A stretch of DNA of 42,500 nucleotides from Sphingobium sp. Leaf26 (GTDB taxonomy: Bacteria; Pseudomonadota; Alphaproteobacteria; Sphingomonadales; Sphingomonadaceae). The stretch spans positions 1 through 42,500 of the forward strand of contig NZ_LMKV01000011.1 of NCBI RefSeq assembly GCF_001421665.1, in the 5' to 3' direction. The translations under genes and the position numbers were made by a program. Of this stretch, positions 17,158-27,200 are shown one piece after another (the stretch's first letter is position 1; every line of letters begins with the position of its first letter). The notes beneath the pieces are model-generated. The model saw only the letters and a program-made list of their open reading frames with translations. It was not told the origin of the DNA and did not search any database.

Positions 17158-18870
17158 TCAAACTTTCGGATCATCCCTGTAATTTGAGCGCCTCGACATC
17201 TGTCCGATGCCGGGGTTCATGCGGTTGGAAGGGTCGAGCGTGCGATAGAAGGCGGCTAGGGCGGGCTTGGCCGGATAAAGATGGCCGACATTATGTTCGG
17301 CTGGATATTCCGCGCGCCGATCGTCCAGCAGGCGCAGCAATTCTGTTTCGAAACCATGAATGTCGGTTCCCTTCCGCACGACATAATCCTGGTGGAAGAC
17401 GTGACAGAAGAAATGGCCATAATAGAGTTTGGCGATGGCCGCCGCCTCGACCGCCGGTGGCAACGTCTCGGTCCAGACGCGCGCGTTGCGGGGCAGGGCA
17501 ACGTCCAGCGCGACGATATCCTCTACGCTATCGCGATGAATTTCGCGATAGCGTACGGCGGCTCCGGCCACGGCGAACCGGTGGAGAAAGGCCTTGTCGG
17601 CCTCCTCCGTCGAACATTCGAAATAGTCGCCATCCCGATCGCGGAAACTACGCTCAAGATAGGCTCGCATGGCCGCCATATCCTCCGCCGCCATGCGGAG
17701 CATCAGATGATGTTCGTACCGGTCACGCCAGCTTCGCATGCGCGCGGGCAGATGCTGCGGGAAAATCTGGGCGAGGCCGTTGAGCCAGCGATCGGTCAGG
17801 CCGCGCCGCCCCTTGCCCAATATCTCCAGCCAGCCGTCCACCCGCGCCTTGAACGCGAACAGGGCGGGTAGTCGATCGGTTCCCAGCAAGCGCACTGCCA
17901 GGAACAGATCCTTGCCGTATCGCGCGGCAATATCGAATGCCGTGCGATGCACATATTCTGCCGCGATCGGCAGGCCGCCAAAGTCGCGCAGCATGTCGCG
18001 GCGCAGCGTTGCCAGCAGATCGGCATCATTGGTGCCGATATAGAAGACGCCGCTGCCTTCCTCCTTCGCAAAACTGTCGAGCCTGACGGCGAACAGTGCG
18101 ATCTTCCCGGCACTGCCTGACGCCTCATGCAGCTTGCGCGGATCGGCATTGAAGCGGGCGGGCGTATCGGCGTCGATATCGCGGACATGTGTGGCATAAT
18201 CCCGGTCGGATGCGTGACGGCCGGCTTCATGCCGCACATCGGCATCGGTGAAGGCGCCGCGATCCAGTCGATCCAGCAGCCCTTCGGGATCATCGCCCAG
18301 CGCCACGCCCAGATGGTTGACGAGGGACAGGCGGCCATGATCGTCCAGCCGGGCATAGAGCGCCAATTCGGTATAGGCCGGGCCGCGCCGCACCAGTGAT
18401 CCGCCGCTATTGTTGCAAACCCCACCCATGACACTGGCACCCAGGCAGGATGATCCGATCACGCTGTGTGGCTCACGGCCCAGCGGCCGCAATCGCCGCT
18501 CCAGCGCATGCAGGGTGGCGCCGGGCAGGCAGATGACCTGTCGCCCGCCTTCGATCAGGTAGATGGTCTTTATCCGTGTCGTGCTGATGATCACGACGGG
18601 CCGGTCATAGGTGTCGCCATGGGGGGTCGATCCGCCGGTCAGCCCGGTATTGGCTGCCTGCATGATGATGGCGGTGCCGGCATCGACGCAGGCCTTCAGC
18701 ACATGCCATTGTTCGACCAGTGTGCCCGGCCGCACGACGGCGGAAACCTGCCCCGATCCGAACCGATAGCCGAAACGGAAACGGCGGGTTTGCCGGTCGT
18801 GAGTCAGGACATGGCGGGTGCCGACGATCCTGCGCAGGCTGGCCAGCAATATCGCCGGATTTCCCGTCAT
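17158..18870 (-). CDS. dld: Quinone-dependent D-lactate dehydrogenase
   Basis: 570 residues from the ATG at 18870 (AGGGGGAG just upstream), matching the length of E. coli Dld. An alternative ATG at 18948 has no ribosome site. It is a peripheral membrane flavoprotein oxidising D-lactate to pyruvate with quinone as acceptor. The FAD-binding part has ANTGLTGGSTPHGDTYDRPV and the stretch GREPHSVIGSSCLGASVMGG with CNNSGGSLVRRGPAYTE after it. The Dld-specific membrane domain has RDRYEHHLMLRMA. The C-terminus has HVFHQDYVVRKGTD and AEYPAEHNVGHLYPAKP. Motif agreement with E. coli Dld runs the whole length. It precedes the GntR regulator gene. D-lactate could arise from methylglyoxal when dihydroxyacetone phosphate builds up; a direct link to the sugars here is not evident. 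Confidence 0.92.
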   Translation of the reverse strand: MTGNPAILLASLRRIVGTRHVLTHDRQTRRFRFGYRFGSGQVSAVVRPGTLVEQWHVLKACVDAGTAIIMQAANTGLTGGSTPHGDTYDRPVVIISTTRIKTIYLIEGGRQVICLPGATLHALERRLRPLGREPHSVIGSSCLGASVMGGVCNNSGGSLVRRGPAYTELALYARLDDHGRLSLVNHLGVALGDDPEGLLDRLDRGAFTDADVRHEAGRHASDRDYATHVRDIDADTPARFNADPRKLHEASGSAGKIALFAVRLDSFAKEEGSGVFYIGTNDADLLATLRRDMLRDFGGLPIAAEYVHRTAFDIAARYGKDLFLAVRLLGTDRLPALFAFKARVDGWLEILGKGRRGLTDRWLNGLAQIFPQHLPARMRSWRDRYEHHLMLRMAAEDMAAMRAYLERSFRDRDGDYFECSTEEADKAFLHRFAVAGAAVRYREIHRDSVEDIVALDVALPRNARVWTETLPPAVEAAAIAKLYYGHFFCHVFHQDYVVRKGTDIHGFETELLRLLDDRRAEYPAEHNVGHLYPAKPALAAFYRTLDPSNRMNPGIGQMSRRSNYRDDPKV

Positions 18871-18954
18871 CCACTCCCCCTGCTGATCCCTGCCGGCTGG
18901 CCCTGTTGGGCTATCCGATTGTTCGGTGTGCATCTTGACCTGTTTCATCTATAT

Positions 18955-18973
18955 AATATCATATTACTAATTA
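18955..18973. promoter_or_regulatory. AT-rich operator-like box upstream of dld
   Basis: AATATCATATTACTAATTA matches the box at 38716-38734 at 17 of 19 positions. It contains a perfect 13-bp palindrome, TAATAT-C-ATATTA (18954-18966), and the half-site ACTAATT. It lies between dld (minus strand) and the deleted glycosidase remnant (plus strand). If the GntR protein binds it, it would regulate its own operon. Confidence 0.58.
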
Positions 18974-18994
18974 TAAAAAATGGGAAGAGGGGCC

Positions 18995-19614
18995 ATGAAA
19001 TGCAATTATTTTGCTGCCGTTATGATCGCTTGGCTGATGGTTGGCAGTGCCGTCGCCGCGCCGTTCGATCCGCCAGTTGTTCCTTCAGATACGGCGCCCT
19101 ATGACGTCGACCATCCCGGACGCGCCAATTCGCTGATCGACATGCGCTTCCTGCTGGATGGGCCGGCGGGCAAATATGGTTGCCTTTCAGGCAAAGACGG
19201 CCATTTCCGTTTCTCCAATGGTCAACGTTTCAAATGCTGCCCCTGCCGACGCCAGATTGGCTGTTGCTGACGGCGACGGCCAGGGCTGGCAACAGCGCAC
19301 AGGTGTGGAATGAACGGCATGCCATGTTCGACATGTGGGGCATCGCGCCGACATGGATCGAACCGGTAAGGGGCTGGCTGACGCTCAAGGATCTGGATGG
19401 CGCGCTGGCTGTGACAGCGACTCCGCTGGATGATGCAGGCAAGCCGAATGGGCCGGACATCAAGGGGCGCATGCTGGAAGACGGCCGGGCGCTTCCCGCG
19501 CCACGCCTGCCGCTACCTCCTGGCGGATCAGTATTGCCCTTCGAAATCGCGCAAAACCGCCCTTTCCGCATTACTCCCACAAATAACTTGAACTCATATA
19601 ATAGTATTATATAA
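18995..19614 (+). pseudogene. Internally deleted remnant of a large exported glycoside hydrolase
   Basis: The ATG at 18995, after GAAGAGGGG, opens a frame with a signal peptide (MKCNYFAAVMIAWLMVGSAVAA) and about 60 residues with MRFLLDGPAGKYG and KDGHFRFSNGQRFK. This is the usual N-terminal start of secreted GH-like TIM-barrel proteins of about 900-1000 residues. That frame then turns to nonsense and stops at 19270. In another frame, from about 19235, the sequence continues as PDWLLLTATARAGNSAQVWN and IEPVRGWLTLKDLDGALAVT, typical of the C-terminal beta domain of the same kind of protein. The catalytic middle is missing, so an internal deletion with a frame change is inferred. The second frame ends inside the palindrome at 19596. 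It could not be an active enzyme. Confidence 0.72.
19596..19612. promoter_or_regulatory. Perfect 17-bp palindrome upstream of the second TonB receptor
   Basis: ATATAATA-G-TATTATAT is a perfect inverted repeat around one central base. It lies 40 bases before the receptor start and encodes the last residues of the upstream pseudogene. Read on the minus strand it contains the AATACTA core found in the boxes at 14553 and 28451. It is a good operator candidate. Confidence 0.6.
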
Positions 19615-19651
19615 CGATAGTCATATAAGCATCCATATCGGGAGAGGGGTT

Positions 19652-22240
19652 ATGCGTTTCGTTCATCACATGCTGGCGGGGGCAGCCGCTTGCGCCGTCA
19701 TCGGCTTTGTGCCGTCCATCGCCTATGCCCAGAATGCGGCGGATGCCGACCCGGCGGACATCGTCGTTACCGGCATTCGGGCCAGCCTTCAGTCGGCCCA
19801 GAACATCAAGCGTAACTCCGACAAGATCGTCGACTCGATCGTCGCAGAGGATATCGGCAAGCTGCCCGACATCAACGTCGCCGAGGCGTTGCAGCGCGTG
19901 TCGGGTATTCAGGTCAGCCGCGATCGTGGCGAGGGCGGCGGTGTTGCCATTCGCGGCCTGTCGCAGGTGCTGACCACCATGAATGGTCGCGAAATCTTCA
20001 CTGCGGGCGGCGGTCGCTCCTTCAACCTTCAGGATGTCCCGTCTGAACTCCTGTCGGGCATCGACGTCTACAAGACGCCCTCGGCCGACCTGATCGAAGG
20101 CGGTATCGGCGGCGTCATCGACCTGCGCACGCGCAAACCGCTCGACAAGAAGGGCTTCGTCTTCAGCGCCAGCGCGCGTGCCCGCTATTCGGATCTTGCC
20201 GATGAGGTAAAGCCGATGGCGTCCGTTCTGGTCAGCAATAGCTGGGACACGGACGCCGGTGAATTCGGCATCCTGGTCAGCGCCGCCTATCAGGAACGCG
20301 CCTTCGCCACTGACATCATCAATGTCGGCGCGCCCAATGGCCGCAACGACATCATTGCCGGTCAGACGGTGAACGCGCCCAATGGCTCCTACCAGCCCGC
20401 GATCAAGGGTAACCGTCGCCGTATCGGCGTCGACGGGATCGTGCAGTGGAAGCCGACGCCGGAACTCGAAATCTATGGTCAGGTCAGCTATCAGGACTTC
20501 CGTTCGATCCAGACCCAGTTCGGCCTCAACATCCCCACCAATGGCCGGACCGCCGTGCCGGGCAGTGCCACGCTGTTCGATGGAACCAATGACATCCGGT
20601 CCATTTCCTACAATAATGTCGCCTTCAGCACCTTCGGCGTGGCGCGCGACACTTATGACGAGAATTTTCAATATTCCGGTGGCGTGACCTATGAAACGGA
20701 CAAGTCCCGTTTTAATATCGACGCCAGCTATTCGACGTCAAAGAATACGCTCTATTATTCCGAACTCGATCTTGCCGGCGTCGCACCGCTCGCGCAGCAG
20801 AACGTCAGCGGCTCCGTGCCTTCGATGGCGCTCAGCGGCATCGATCTCAACAATATCGCCAGCTACACCATCGGCGCGATGACGCGGAACGAGAATTACT
20901 TCAAGGGCGACATGTGGGCGATCAAGGGCGATGCGTCCTTCGATATCGAAAGCCCGATCCTGAAATCGCTCAATTTCGGCCTGCGCTGGGCGAAGCGTGG
21001 CATGGACTTCACGCCAGTCCGCTTCTTCCAGACGCCGGGCACGGCCGCTGCGCGTCTCAATGCCGGACCCTATGCCGACCTGTTCATGGCCAATCCGCTG
21101 AACAACATGTTCAACGGTTCCGGCAATATCAATCAGGATTTCCTGGTCGCCGATCCTGATGCGCTGCGCTCGATCGACAGCTTCAACGCCATTCGCCAGC
21201 AGCTTGGCATCACCGCGCAGGTCGGCGTCAGCCAGCCCGGTATCTACAGCATCAACGAAACCACGCTGGCAGGCTACGCGATGGCCAAATATGGCTTCGA
21301 CCTCGGCAGCGTCCCGGTCGACGGCAATATCGGTGTCCGCGTCATCCGCACCGGCCTCAATGTGACGGGCAACCGTCTCGACGCTGGCCAGACCGTGCCG
21401 ACGCCGATCGACATGGACAGCAATTATATGAGCGTCCTGCCCAGCGCGAACATCCGTTTCAAGCTGAGCGACGAACTGCAATTGCGCCTGTCCGCGTCGC
21501 AGGTGCTGACCCGTCCGGGCTTTGGCCAGTTGGCGCCGACCCTGACGCTGATACCGGCTCAGAATACCGGCTCTTCGGGCAATCCCGATCTGCGCCCGCT
21601 CAAGGCGGACCAGTTGGACGCCAGCCTCGAATATTATTTCTCGCCCACCGGCTCGCTCTATCTGGCCGGCTTCTATCGCAATGTGCAGAATTTCATCCTG
21701 ACCGGCACGGTCCTGCGCAATATCGACGGCATCGAATATAGCATCTCGGCGCCGACCAACAGCAATCAGGGCAAGATCAAGGGCGTTGAAGTCGGCGGCC
21801 AGACCTTCTTCGACTTTATGCCGGGCCTGCTCAGCGGCTTCGGTGTCCAGGCCAACTATACCTTCGTCGACAGCTCGACCGGCACGTCGATCGCGGGGCT
21901 GAGCACGCCGCTGACCGACCTGTCGAAGCATAGCTTCAACGTCAGCGCCATCTATGAAAAGGGGCCGCTGTCCGCACGCCTTGCCTATAACTGGCGTGAC
22001 AAGTTCCTGACCGGCTTGTTCACCAACAATGTCGTCACCGGCCTGCCTGTCTATCGCAAGGCCTATGGCTGGCTGGATGCGTCGATCAATCTGGATGTGA
22101 CCAAGAATGTCACCCTGTCGCTGGAAGGCAGCAACCTGACCCGCAGCAAGACCCACACCTATTATGGTCGGGAAACGCTGGTCGGCAATCTGGAACAGGA
22201 TGATATCCAGGTTCTGGGCGGCGTTCGCGTCACCTTCTGA
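19652..22240 (+). CDS. TonB-dependent receptor (TonB-Xanth-Caul type, 862 aa)
   Basis: An outer-membrane receptor with a signal peptide (AGAAACAVIGFVPSIAYA). The plug begins at ADIVVTGIRASLQSAQ and continues with DSIVAEDIGKLPDINVAEAL, RVSGIQVSRDRGEGGGVAIRG and GGIGGVIDLRTRKPL. This pattern is typical of the receptor subfamily expanded in Xanthomonas, Caulobacter and sphingomonads for carbohydrate uptake. The barrel ends in DIQVLGGVRVTF with the terminal aromatic residue needed for outer-membrane assembly. GGGAGAGG precedes the ATG. A perfect palindrome lies 40 bases upstream and a terminator follows. It belongs to a different receptor subfamily from the one at 8747, so the locus probably imports at least two ligands. 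Confidence 0.94.
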   Translation: MRFVHHMLAGAAACAVIGFVPSIAYAQNAADADPADIVVTGIRASLQSAQNIKRNSDKIVDSIVAEDIGKLPDINVAEALQRVSGIQVSRDRGEGGGVAIRGLSQVLTTMNGREIFTAGGGRSFNLQDVPSELLSGIDVYKTPSADLIEGGIGGVIDLRTRKPLDKKGFVFSASARARYSDLADEVKPMASVLVSNSWDTDAGEFGILVSAAYQERAFATDIINVGAPNGRNDIIAGQTVNAPNGSYQPAIKGNRRRIGVDGIVQWKPTPELEIYGQVSYQDFRSIQTQFGLNIPTNGRTAVPGSATLFDGTNDIRSISYNNVAFSTFGVARDTYDENFQYSGGVTYETDKSRFNIDASYSTSKNTLYYSELDLAGVAPLAQQNVSGSVPSMALSGIDLNNIASYTIGAMTRNENYFKGDMWAIKGDASFDIESPILKSLNFGLRWAKRGMDFTPVRFFQTPGTAAARLNAGPYADLFMANPLNNMFNGSGNINQDFLVADPDALRSIDSFNAIRQQLGITAQVGVSQPGIYSINETTLAGYAMAKYGFDLGSVPVDGNIGVRVIRTGLNVTGNRLDAGQTVPTPIDMDSNYMSVLPSANIRFKLSDELQLRLSASQVLTRPGFGQLAPTLTLIPAQNTGSSGNPDLRPLKADQLDASLEYYFSPTGSLYLAGFYRNVQNFILTGTVLRNIDGIEYSISAPTNSNQGKIKGVEVGGQTFFDFMPGLLSGFGVQANYTFVDSSTGTSIAGLSTPLTDLSKHSFNVSAIYEKGPLSARLAYNWRDKFLTGLFTNNVVTGLPVYRKAYGWLDASINLDVTKNVTLSLEGSNLTRSKTHTYYGRETLVGNLEQDDIQVLGGVRVTF

Positions 22241-22264
22241 TCCCCACCGATTTTCCTCCCCCTC

Positions 22265-22296
22265 GTCCCTGCGGCTGCACCCGCGGGGACTTTTTT
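22265..22296. terminator. Rho-independent terminator after the second TonB receptor
   Basis: A 10-bp stem (GTCCCTGCGG with CCGCGGGGAC, one G-T pair), a six-base loop and six T residues, 24 bases after the receptor stop. It ends two bases before the convergent hydrolase stop codon. Confidence 0.85.
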
Positions 22297-22297
22297 G

Positions 22298-24208
22298 TCA
22301 TTGCGCGATCGGCAGCCACACGGCGCTCGCCGCATCGCCGCCCCAGTGGATCGTCTCGGTCGCCTTTACATAATCGGCCGGCTTGGCTTCCATGATGGAG
22401 GGCACCCAGCTTTGCGGGTTGCGGTCATATAGCGGGAACAGGCTCGACTGGACCTGCACCATGATCTTGTGCCCCGGCAGGAACACATGGTTCACATGGG
22501 GAAGCGACCATTTGAACGCATAGGTCTTGCCCGGCTCCAGCGCCGCCGGCGTGGCGAAGCCGTTCACATAGCGTCCCCGGAAAATCTCTATGCCGATGCC
22601 CAGCTGATAGCCGGCCATGGTCGGATCGGCCGAATTTTCCTGCGGATAGACGTCGATCAGCTTCACCACATAATCGCTGTCCCGCCCGCTGGTCGCCGCG
22701 CGCAGGTCTACCTTGGGTGCGCCCATGATATGGACCGGCTTGTCCAGCAGCTGCGTCGTATAGCTCAGCACATCGGGCCGGCCATCGACGAAGCGCTGGT
22801 CGTGGACCAGCCAGGTGCGCCATTCCTCGCCCTGCATATGGATCGGGCGCGGCAGCATCGGCACCGGCTTGGCGGGGTCGGAGACGTAACTATCGCTGCC
22901 TGCCGATGGCTTGGTCCAGGACAAGCCGAAGCCTGCGCCCAGATAAAGCGGTGTATAGTTGCCAGCCGGCCATTGCTGCGACACGTCCCAGCGACTGTCG
23001 CCGGTGGCATATGTCAGCACCGGCGGCGTGTCGCATGTAGGCGCTTGTGTCTTCAGATGGCAGTCGAGGAACGGCTTCATATAGCGGGTACGGAACTGTA
23101 ATCCGGTGTCGCCCTCCCATTTGAGCGGCCCCAGTTCGCGCGCCTCATAATTGACCTGGCTATGACGCCACGGCCCGATCGCCAAACTGACCATGTCGTT
23201 GTTCGTGTCCTGCTTCTCCAGCGCCTGATAGACAGCCGGCGCGCCATAGCTGTCCTCCTGGTCCCATTGCCCCACGACCAGCATGATGGGCACGGTCAGC
23301 TTGCGCGTCTCCAGCAGCTTGTCGACAGCCTGCCCCTGCCACCATGCGTCATAGCTCGGATGCTCCAGCACCTTGCGCACCACCGGAAGGTCCATCAGCC
23401 CATAGGCCCGCGCATAGTCCGCCGCAGACCCGGCCGCCAGATAGGCTTCATATTCGTCGCCCGTCCCCTTGGGCACCGCGCCGCCGCCCTTCTTCACCGT
23501 CTGGCCCAGATCATAATCGAACCCGAAGGTACGGAAGGCGCCATTGTGGAACCAGTCGTCGCCCATCCAGCCGTCGACCATCGGGCTTTGCGGCACCGCC
23601 GCCTTCAACGCCGGATGCGAGTCGATCAGCGCCATGAGCGATGTGAAGCCCAGATAGGAGGAGCCGGTGATGCCGACCCGTCCGTTGCTTTCCTTCACAT
23701 TCTTCACCAGCCAGTCGATCGTGTCATAGGCGTCGGTGGCATGGTCGACCCTGGTCGGGTTGAGCGGCCCGCGCAGCGGCCGGTTCATCACATAGTCGCC
23801 CTCCGACCCGTCCAGGCCGCGCACATCCTGATAGACACGGATATAGCCGTCGTTGACGAACGGCGCATCCATGACCGGCAGGATTTCCTCGATCTTCTGG
23901 CTGCGGTTGCGGCTGGTCGACTTGTCCGCATTATAGGGCGTGCGGCTCAGCAGGATCGGCGCGTCGGTCACACCCTTGCGATAGACGATGACGGTATAGA
24001 GCTTCTTCCCGTCGCGCATCGGGATCATCACCGTTCGCCGGACATAGTCGGCCTGCGGACGGACCCAGTCATACGCCTTGACCTGCTCGTTCGCCATCGT
24101 GTCGGTTGGCGTGGCCGGTGCTTCCTGTGCCAGCAGGGCGGGCGTGGCGAGCGCCATGGCCGAAGCGGCAATGGCGAGGTGCGCGAGCGTCGAAAGATGT
24201 TTTCCCAT
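22298..24208 (-). CDS. CocE/NonD-family (S15-like) exported alpha/beta hydrolase
   Basis: 636 residues with a signal peptide (HLAIAASAMALATPALLAQ). The protein has the alpha/beta-hydrolase fold of the X-Pro dipeptidyl-peptidase/CocE family. The nucleophile is Ser184 in GITGSSYLG, the Asp lies in VVGQWDQEDSYG and the His in AIGPWRHSQ. A C-terminal jelly roll starts near SYTTQLLDKPVHIMG. Characterised relatives of this length include alpha-amino-acid ester hydrolases and glutaryl acylases. It lies 75 bases after GH106 on the same strand, so it is probably cotranscribed. There a role in removing an ester or acyl group from the glycan is possible but unproven. A perfect 6-bp inverted repeat, CCCATG-ACG-CATGGG, overlaps the start codon. 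Confidence 0.85.
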   Translation of the reverse strand: MGKHLSTLAHLAIAASAMALATPALLAQEAPATPTDTMANEQVKAYDWVRPQADYVRRTVMIPMRDGKKLYTVIVYRKGVTDAPILLSRTPYNADKSTSRNRSQKIEEILPVMDAPFVNDGYIRVYQDVRGLDGSEGDYVMNRPLRGPLNPTRVDHATDAYDTIDWLVKNVKESNGRVGITGSSYLGFTSLMALIDSHPALKAAVPQSPMVDGWMGDDWFHNGAFRTFGFDYDLGQTVKKGGGAVPKGTGDEYEAYLAAGSAADYARAYGLMDLPVVRKVLEHPSYDAWWQGQAVDKLLETRKLTVPIMLVVGQWDQEDSYGAPAVYQALEKQDTNNDMVSLAIGPWRHSQVNYEARELGPLKWEGDTGLQFRTRYMKPFLDCHLKTQAPTCDTPPVLTYATGDSRWDVSQQWPAGNYTPLYLGAGFGLSWTKPSAGSDSYVSDPAKPVPMLPRPIHMQGEEWRTWLVHDQRFVDGRPDVLSYTTQLLDKPVHIMGAPKVDLRAATSGRDSDYVVKLIDVYPQENSADPTMAGYQLGIGIEIFRGRYVNGFATPAALEPGKTYAFKWSLPHVNHVFLPGHKIMVQVQSSLFPLYDRNPQSWVPSIMEAKPADYVKATETIHWGGDAASAVWLPIAQ

Positions 24209-24283
24209 GACGCATGGGTGCGCCCGGCGCCTCCGGTCGTCAAGGGGACGACACAGGTCGGCGGTGTCGGTCGTGGCATGCCG

Positions 24284-27200
24284 CTATTGCAGCAGCACGT
24301 CCCGTGCGAACATCAGCCGCACCGGTCCGAGCAAACCGGAATCGAGCAGCGGCTCGCCTGCCTGATAGAAGGTCCATGGCGTGAAGGTTACGCGGCCGCC
24401 GGACGGCTTGGCCTCGCCCTTCTTGTACCAATCCGGCAATGCCACGATCTTGCGCGCCATCACCGGCGTCATCCTGCCGTCGGCGGCGGGTTTCTCCCCG
24501 ATCACCCAGTCGGCATTGTCGATATATTCGCCCTCTTCCGGCAGTGCGGCGTCGCCGATCATCCGGTTGGCCCACAGGTTCGTGACGGACAGCGACAACT
24601 GATTGGCGCCGGCATGGACGGCATCGGTGATGTCGACCCGATAGGGTTCCTTCCACACCACGCCCAGATCCTTGCCGTTGACCTTGACGCCCGACAGCAC
24701 TTCCACCCGGCCAAGGTCCAGCCAGATCCTCAAGCCCTGTTTCAGCGCCTCGGCGGGCACATCTATGCTGCGCTCATATGTGGCGGTGCCGGAGAAATGC
24801 CGCACGGCCGAATCGCCATGATGGCTCAGCGATTCCAGCTCCGGCAAGGTGATGGCAGCCGGCGCACCGCGGCCCGGTTGAAGCGTAACCTTCCATGCCC
24901 CGTTTATGATGCGCGGCACCGGCACCTGCGCCGTGACCGACTTGCCATCGCTGGTTGTATAGCGGCCGCTCTCCCAGGCGCGCAGGGTCAGCCTACCGTC
25001 CGGGCTGCGCGCGATCTCCGCCGGGCTGGCGGTGGTGGCGGGGGCAGGCGGCCCCTTCTTCGCTTGGGCGGCGACCTCCTGCGGTGTCAACGCCCGCGCC
25101 AATGTCTTCAACGGCGTAAAATTGCCTTCGAAAAAGTAGGTCGCGCCATTGGGTGCCGGCCGGTCCGATCCGCCGGCGAACACCGTTCGACCGCTTTTAA
25201 TCCCGGTTCGCGCCAGCGTGCCGTTGATATAAAGGCTGGGCACGCCCTTGTCATAGACCAGCGCGAAATGGCTCCAGCCCGCGATCGGCTGGTGCGACAC
25301 CAGTACGGCGGGCACATCGTCGGGCGATCCCCGTTCGATCACGAACGCGCCATTGCGTCCGACCGCCAGCCCCGCGATCGCCGTGCCCTCACCATGGATG
25401 TCGCGTCCCGACCGGGCGTTGATCAGGTAATTTTTCCCCGTCTCGTTGATCCGGCCCTCCACGCTCTCCTGCGGCATCAGGCGCAAGTCGAGGTCGGGCT
25501 TGGCCCAGAGCGACAAAGTGAAACTATCCGAAGGCGCGGTCACGGCCGGCGTTTCCAGCCTCAGATCGGCAAACGGCTTTCCGTCCTTCGCGGCCCATGT
25601 GATGGGCGTTGTGCTGGCCAGCGGCTCGCGGAAGCTGACGAAGGTCGATCCGGCGGGCGACAGGTCTAAGGCGACACGCATGCCTTCATCCGTGGCGTCG
25701 AACAGCGCCGGATGGCTGATCGCACCCGTTTCCGCATCCCACAGCGCCGGCGCCTTGCCGGACACGCGGAAGGTGCATGTCACCCGCTCGGCGCGCCGCT
25801 GGCGGTTGGCGAGGAAATAGACATCCCCGTCGCTGACCCGGCGGTGCAGCCATGTAATCTGCCCATCCGGGCTCCCTGTGTCGCAACTGACGTCCGGCGC
25901 GGTCCGCGTGGCGGCCAGCACATCGGCGATGGTTCCGCTGGCAAAAACCCTGCCCTTGCCGACCGTGCGTGCGGCGTTCCCGGCAGAGCCGCCCCAGAGC
26001 GTCGACACGTCCTTGTCGAATTGCGCGTCGTCCATGGCCAGCGATCGGGTTGGGCGGGGGGCGAGCAATGTCATGCCCTGCTCCACCATCGTTCGCAGGC
26101 GCGCGACCAGCTTGCCCGTCAGCCCGGTCATCCCTTCCGGCAGCGCCAGCATGGCATAGCTTGCCCCATCGGGGAGGATGACCTTCCCATCCTTCACGCT
26201 GGCACGGGTCAGCAGGACTTCGGCATTGACCAGATCATAGCTGTGGCCGGCCGGGATCAGCGGGTCGAAATATTGACCGATCTTCGGATTGGCGTCGGAC
26301 GAGACATCGGGCCGCACATTTTCCGACTGGTTGGGGCTGTCTTCGCCGACAAAGAACAGGATATCCGCGATGCCATGGCCCTGCCGCAGCATATATTGAC
26401 TGCGCGCCAGGTAATCCATCCACGGCTTGGACTGGCCGAACCATGTGTTGGTACGATCCAGATTGATGCCCCATGGCCCCATCACCATGCCCGGCTCCGC
26501 TTTCACATTGGGCTGATGGGCATAGCGGTGGAAGAATATCTGGTTGAACCCCTGCGCGAACATCTGGTCGCCCAGCGCTTTCATCGAATAGGGATAATCC
26601 ATCCAGCGGCTGGTCTGGGATTCGCCGGTGAAGGCTTCCGCCGCGACCACGCTCTTGCCATAGACATGGGCGGCGGACGACACCATCTTGACCGTGCGAT
26701 TGTCGGTCCAGGGGGTGCGGGTCCAGAATTCGGTCATGGGCACCTGCGCCCGGCCGCTCACCTGCAAGGCATCGAACGGCCCCGGCCCATAGCCTTCGGT
26801 GTAGAAGTTGAGGCCCGCCCGATGCGCATGGTCCTGCATCCGCCCATAATAGTTGTCGGCCATCAGGTCGGCCAGCGTCCGGCGGAAATCGAACAATATC
26901 TTGTCCGACATCTCGACATTGCCCACGATCCGCCCGGTCAGCGTCGGCAGATATGGCAGCAGGCTGTATCCGTTACGCTTCTCGAAATCCGCCAGCAGGG
27001 CCGGCGTCCAGTTTTGAAGGCCCGCCTCATAACTGTCGATCTCCAGATTGGCGAAAGCCTTGCCCGCCATCGGCCCCGCCGCCTTGACGACGCGCGCGAC
27101 GCTGCTGTCGAACTGATGATCGACAGCGCTTGCACTCAGCTTGTCGACTTCCAAGCCGCGCCCGGCGTCGGATGCCGCGACATTGATCTTGCCTGTCGGG

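Noticed and set aside
18980..19270. A small secreted 91-residue protein as a genuine gene
   Set aside because: Its body matches the N-terminal start of a large glycosidase and its last 15 or so residues are nonsense after a junction. A remnant explains it better.
8747..22240. A Bacteroidetes-type SusC/SusD polysaccharide utilisation locus
   Set aside because: There are two TonB receptors but no SusD-like lipoprotein, and the receptor plugs are of the sphingomonad/Caulobacter kind.
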